Part shown: piece after piece, positions 6,448-6,718 of the stretch | Numbering within the stretch: position 1 is the first letter of the stretch | Layout of the letters: each line of letters opens with the position of its first letter | Assembly (NCBI GenBank): GCA_033720735.1 | Contig: JAWWBX010000244.1 | Location: 1-6,718, forward strand | Source: B8-G4 sp033720735 | GTDB taxonomy: Bacteria; Bacteroidota; Bacteroidia; Chitinophagales; Saprospiraceae | Length of the DNA: 6,718 bases | Direction of reading: 5' to 3' | Program-made: the position numbers and the translations under genes | Notes under the pieces: generated by a model | The model's database searches: none | Told to the model about the DNA's origin: nothing | The model's input: the letters and a program-made list of their open reading frames with translations, nothing else

Positions 6448-6718
6448 CGAGCGCAAAGCGCGAGTGGACTTGTCATTGCGACCGAGCGTCAAGCCCGAGT
6501 GGATTTGTCATTTCCTGCCTTGCCGGCCTTGCTTGGCTGAAGCTACGCGAAGGCGATGCAGGCAGGCGACCGAGTGCGCAGCGCGAGTGGACTTGTCATT
6601 TCGACCGAGTGCCAAAGCACGAGTGGAACTTGTCATTGCGACCGAGTGCAAAGCACGAGTGGAACTTGTCATTGCGACCGAGTGCAAAGCACGAGTGGAA
6701 CTTGTCATTTCGACCGAG
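6448..6718. repeat. Degenerate tandem array of 31-37-bp repeats
   Basis: Six direct repeats plus the start of a seventh, at 6448-6478, 6479-6513, 6567-6601, 6602-6638, 6639-6674, 6675-6710 and 6711 onward. Each unit reads roughly CGACCGAG, a small dyad, CGAGTGGAACTTGTCATT, then G or T. The units at 6639 and 6675 differ only in their last base, while the first two are most diverged, so the array seems to have expanded toward the right. It resembles short GTCATTTCGACCGAG-type intergenic repeats that I recall from Bacteroidota genomes. The array is not coding: a minus-strand frame across it only spells a repeated peptide (MTSSTRALHSVA). It runs off the window, so its true length is unknown. Confidence 0.9.
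6514..6566. repeat. 53-bp hairpin-forming element inside the tandem array
   Basis: A sequence unrelated to the tandem units sits cleanly between two of them. Its ends are a perfect 7-bp inverted repeat, CCTGCCT (6514-6520) and AGGCAGG (6560-6566). Inside are nested stems: GCCTT (6526-6530) with AAGGC (6550-6554), and GCTT (6531-6534) with AAGC (6540-6543). Together these could fold into one long bulged hairpin. No target-site duplication and no gene are present. It looks like a second family of palindromic intergenic repeat, REP- or MITE-like; mobility is not shown. Confidence 0.7.

Noticed and set aside
6508..6708. Minus-strand frame encoding a repetitive peptide (MTSSTRALHSVA units)
   Set aside because: It is produced by 36-bp DNA repeats whose period is a multiple of three. 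The frame is broken where unit length changes and there is no start or ribosome-binding context, so it is not a repeat protein.
6448..6718. CRISPR array
   Set aside because: The repeats follow one another directly with no unique spacers of constant length. The one 53-bp interruption is itself a palindromic element, and no cas gene is nearby.

Overview
This window looks like a chromosomal segment of a fairly GC-rich member of the Bacteroidota. I infer this from protein style: a PPDK with a Bacteroidota-type linker insertion, a roughly 115-residue ferredoxin and a two-subunit KorAB. Two other hints agree: an exact TAnnTTTG promoter-like box, and a 3' repeat array resembling short GTCATTTCGACCGAG-type repeats that I recall from Bacteroidota genomes. 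No taxonomic search was possible, so the class is uncertain. GC-richness was judged by eye, not counted.

Layout. Minus strand, bases 1-2213: the first 737 codons of pyruvate, phosphate dikinase (PPDK), cut off by the left edge of the window. Bases 2214-2370: PPDK leader with a candidate promoter. Minus strand, 2371-2805: a small four-helix membrane protein of unknown function. Bases 2806-3136: a divergent intergenic region with a perfect 17-nt dyad, direct repeats and candidate promoters. Plus strand, 3137-6393: a tight three-gene operon of a 2[4Fe-4S] ferredoxin (3137-3484), korA (fused gamma-alpha subunit of a 2-oxoacid:ferredoxin oxidoreductase, 3500-5341) and korB (thiamine-diphosphate/Fe-S beta subunit, 5353-6393). 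The gaps in the operon are 15 and 11 nt. Bases 6448-6718: a degenerate tandem array of 31-37-bp repeats, interrupted by a 53-bp hairpin-forming element, running off the right edge.

How the genes fit together. KorAB oxidatively decarboxylates a 2-oxo acid (probably 2-oxoglutarate, possibly pyruvate) with CoA, giving acyl-CoA, CO2 and reduced ferredoxin. The ferredoxin encoded directly upstream is the obvious electron acceptor. The reaction can run in reverse when reduced ferredoxin is abundant. PPDK interconverts pyruvate and phosphoenolpyruvate. The divergent arrangement therefore brings together two reversible steps of central carbon metabolism around the pyruvate/PEP and TCA nodes. Linked regulation is a guess based on shared short motifs in the two intergenic regions.

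I did not find a new defence, mobile or biosynthetic system. The less ordinary items are the unknown membrane protein between these metabolic genes, the palindrome upstream of the ferredoxin, and the structured repeat array with its nested hairpin element.
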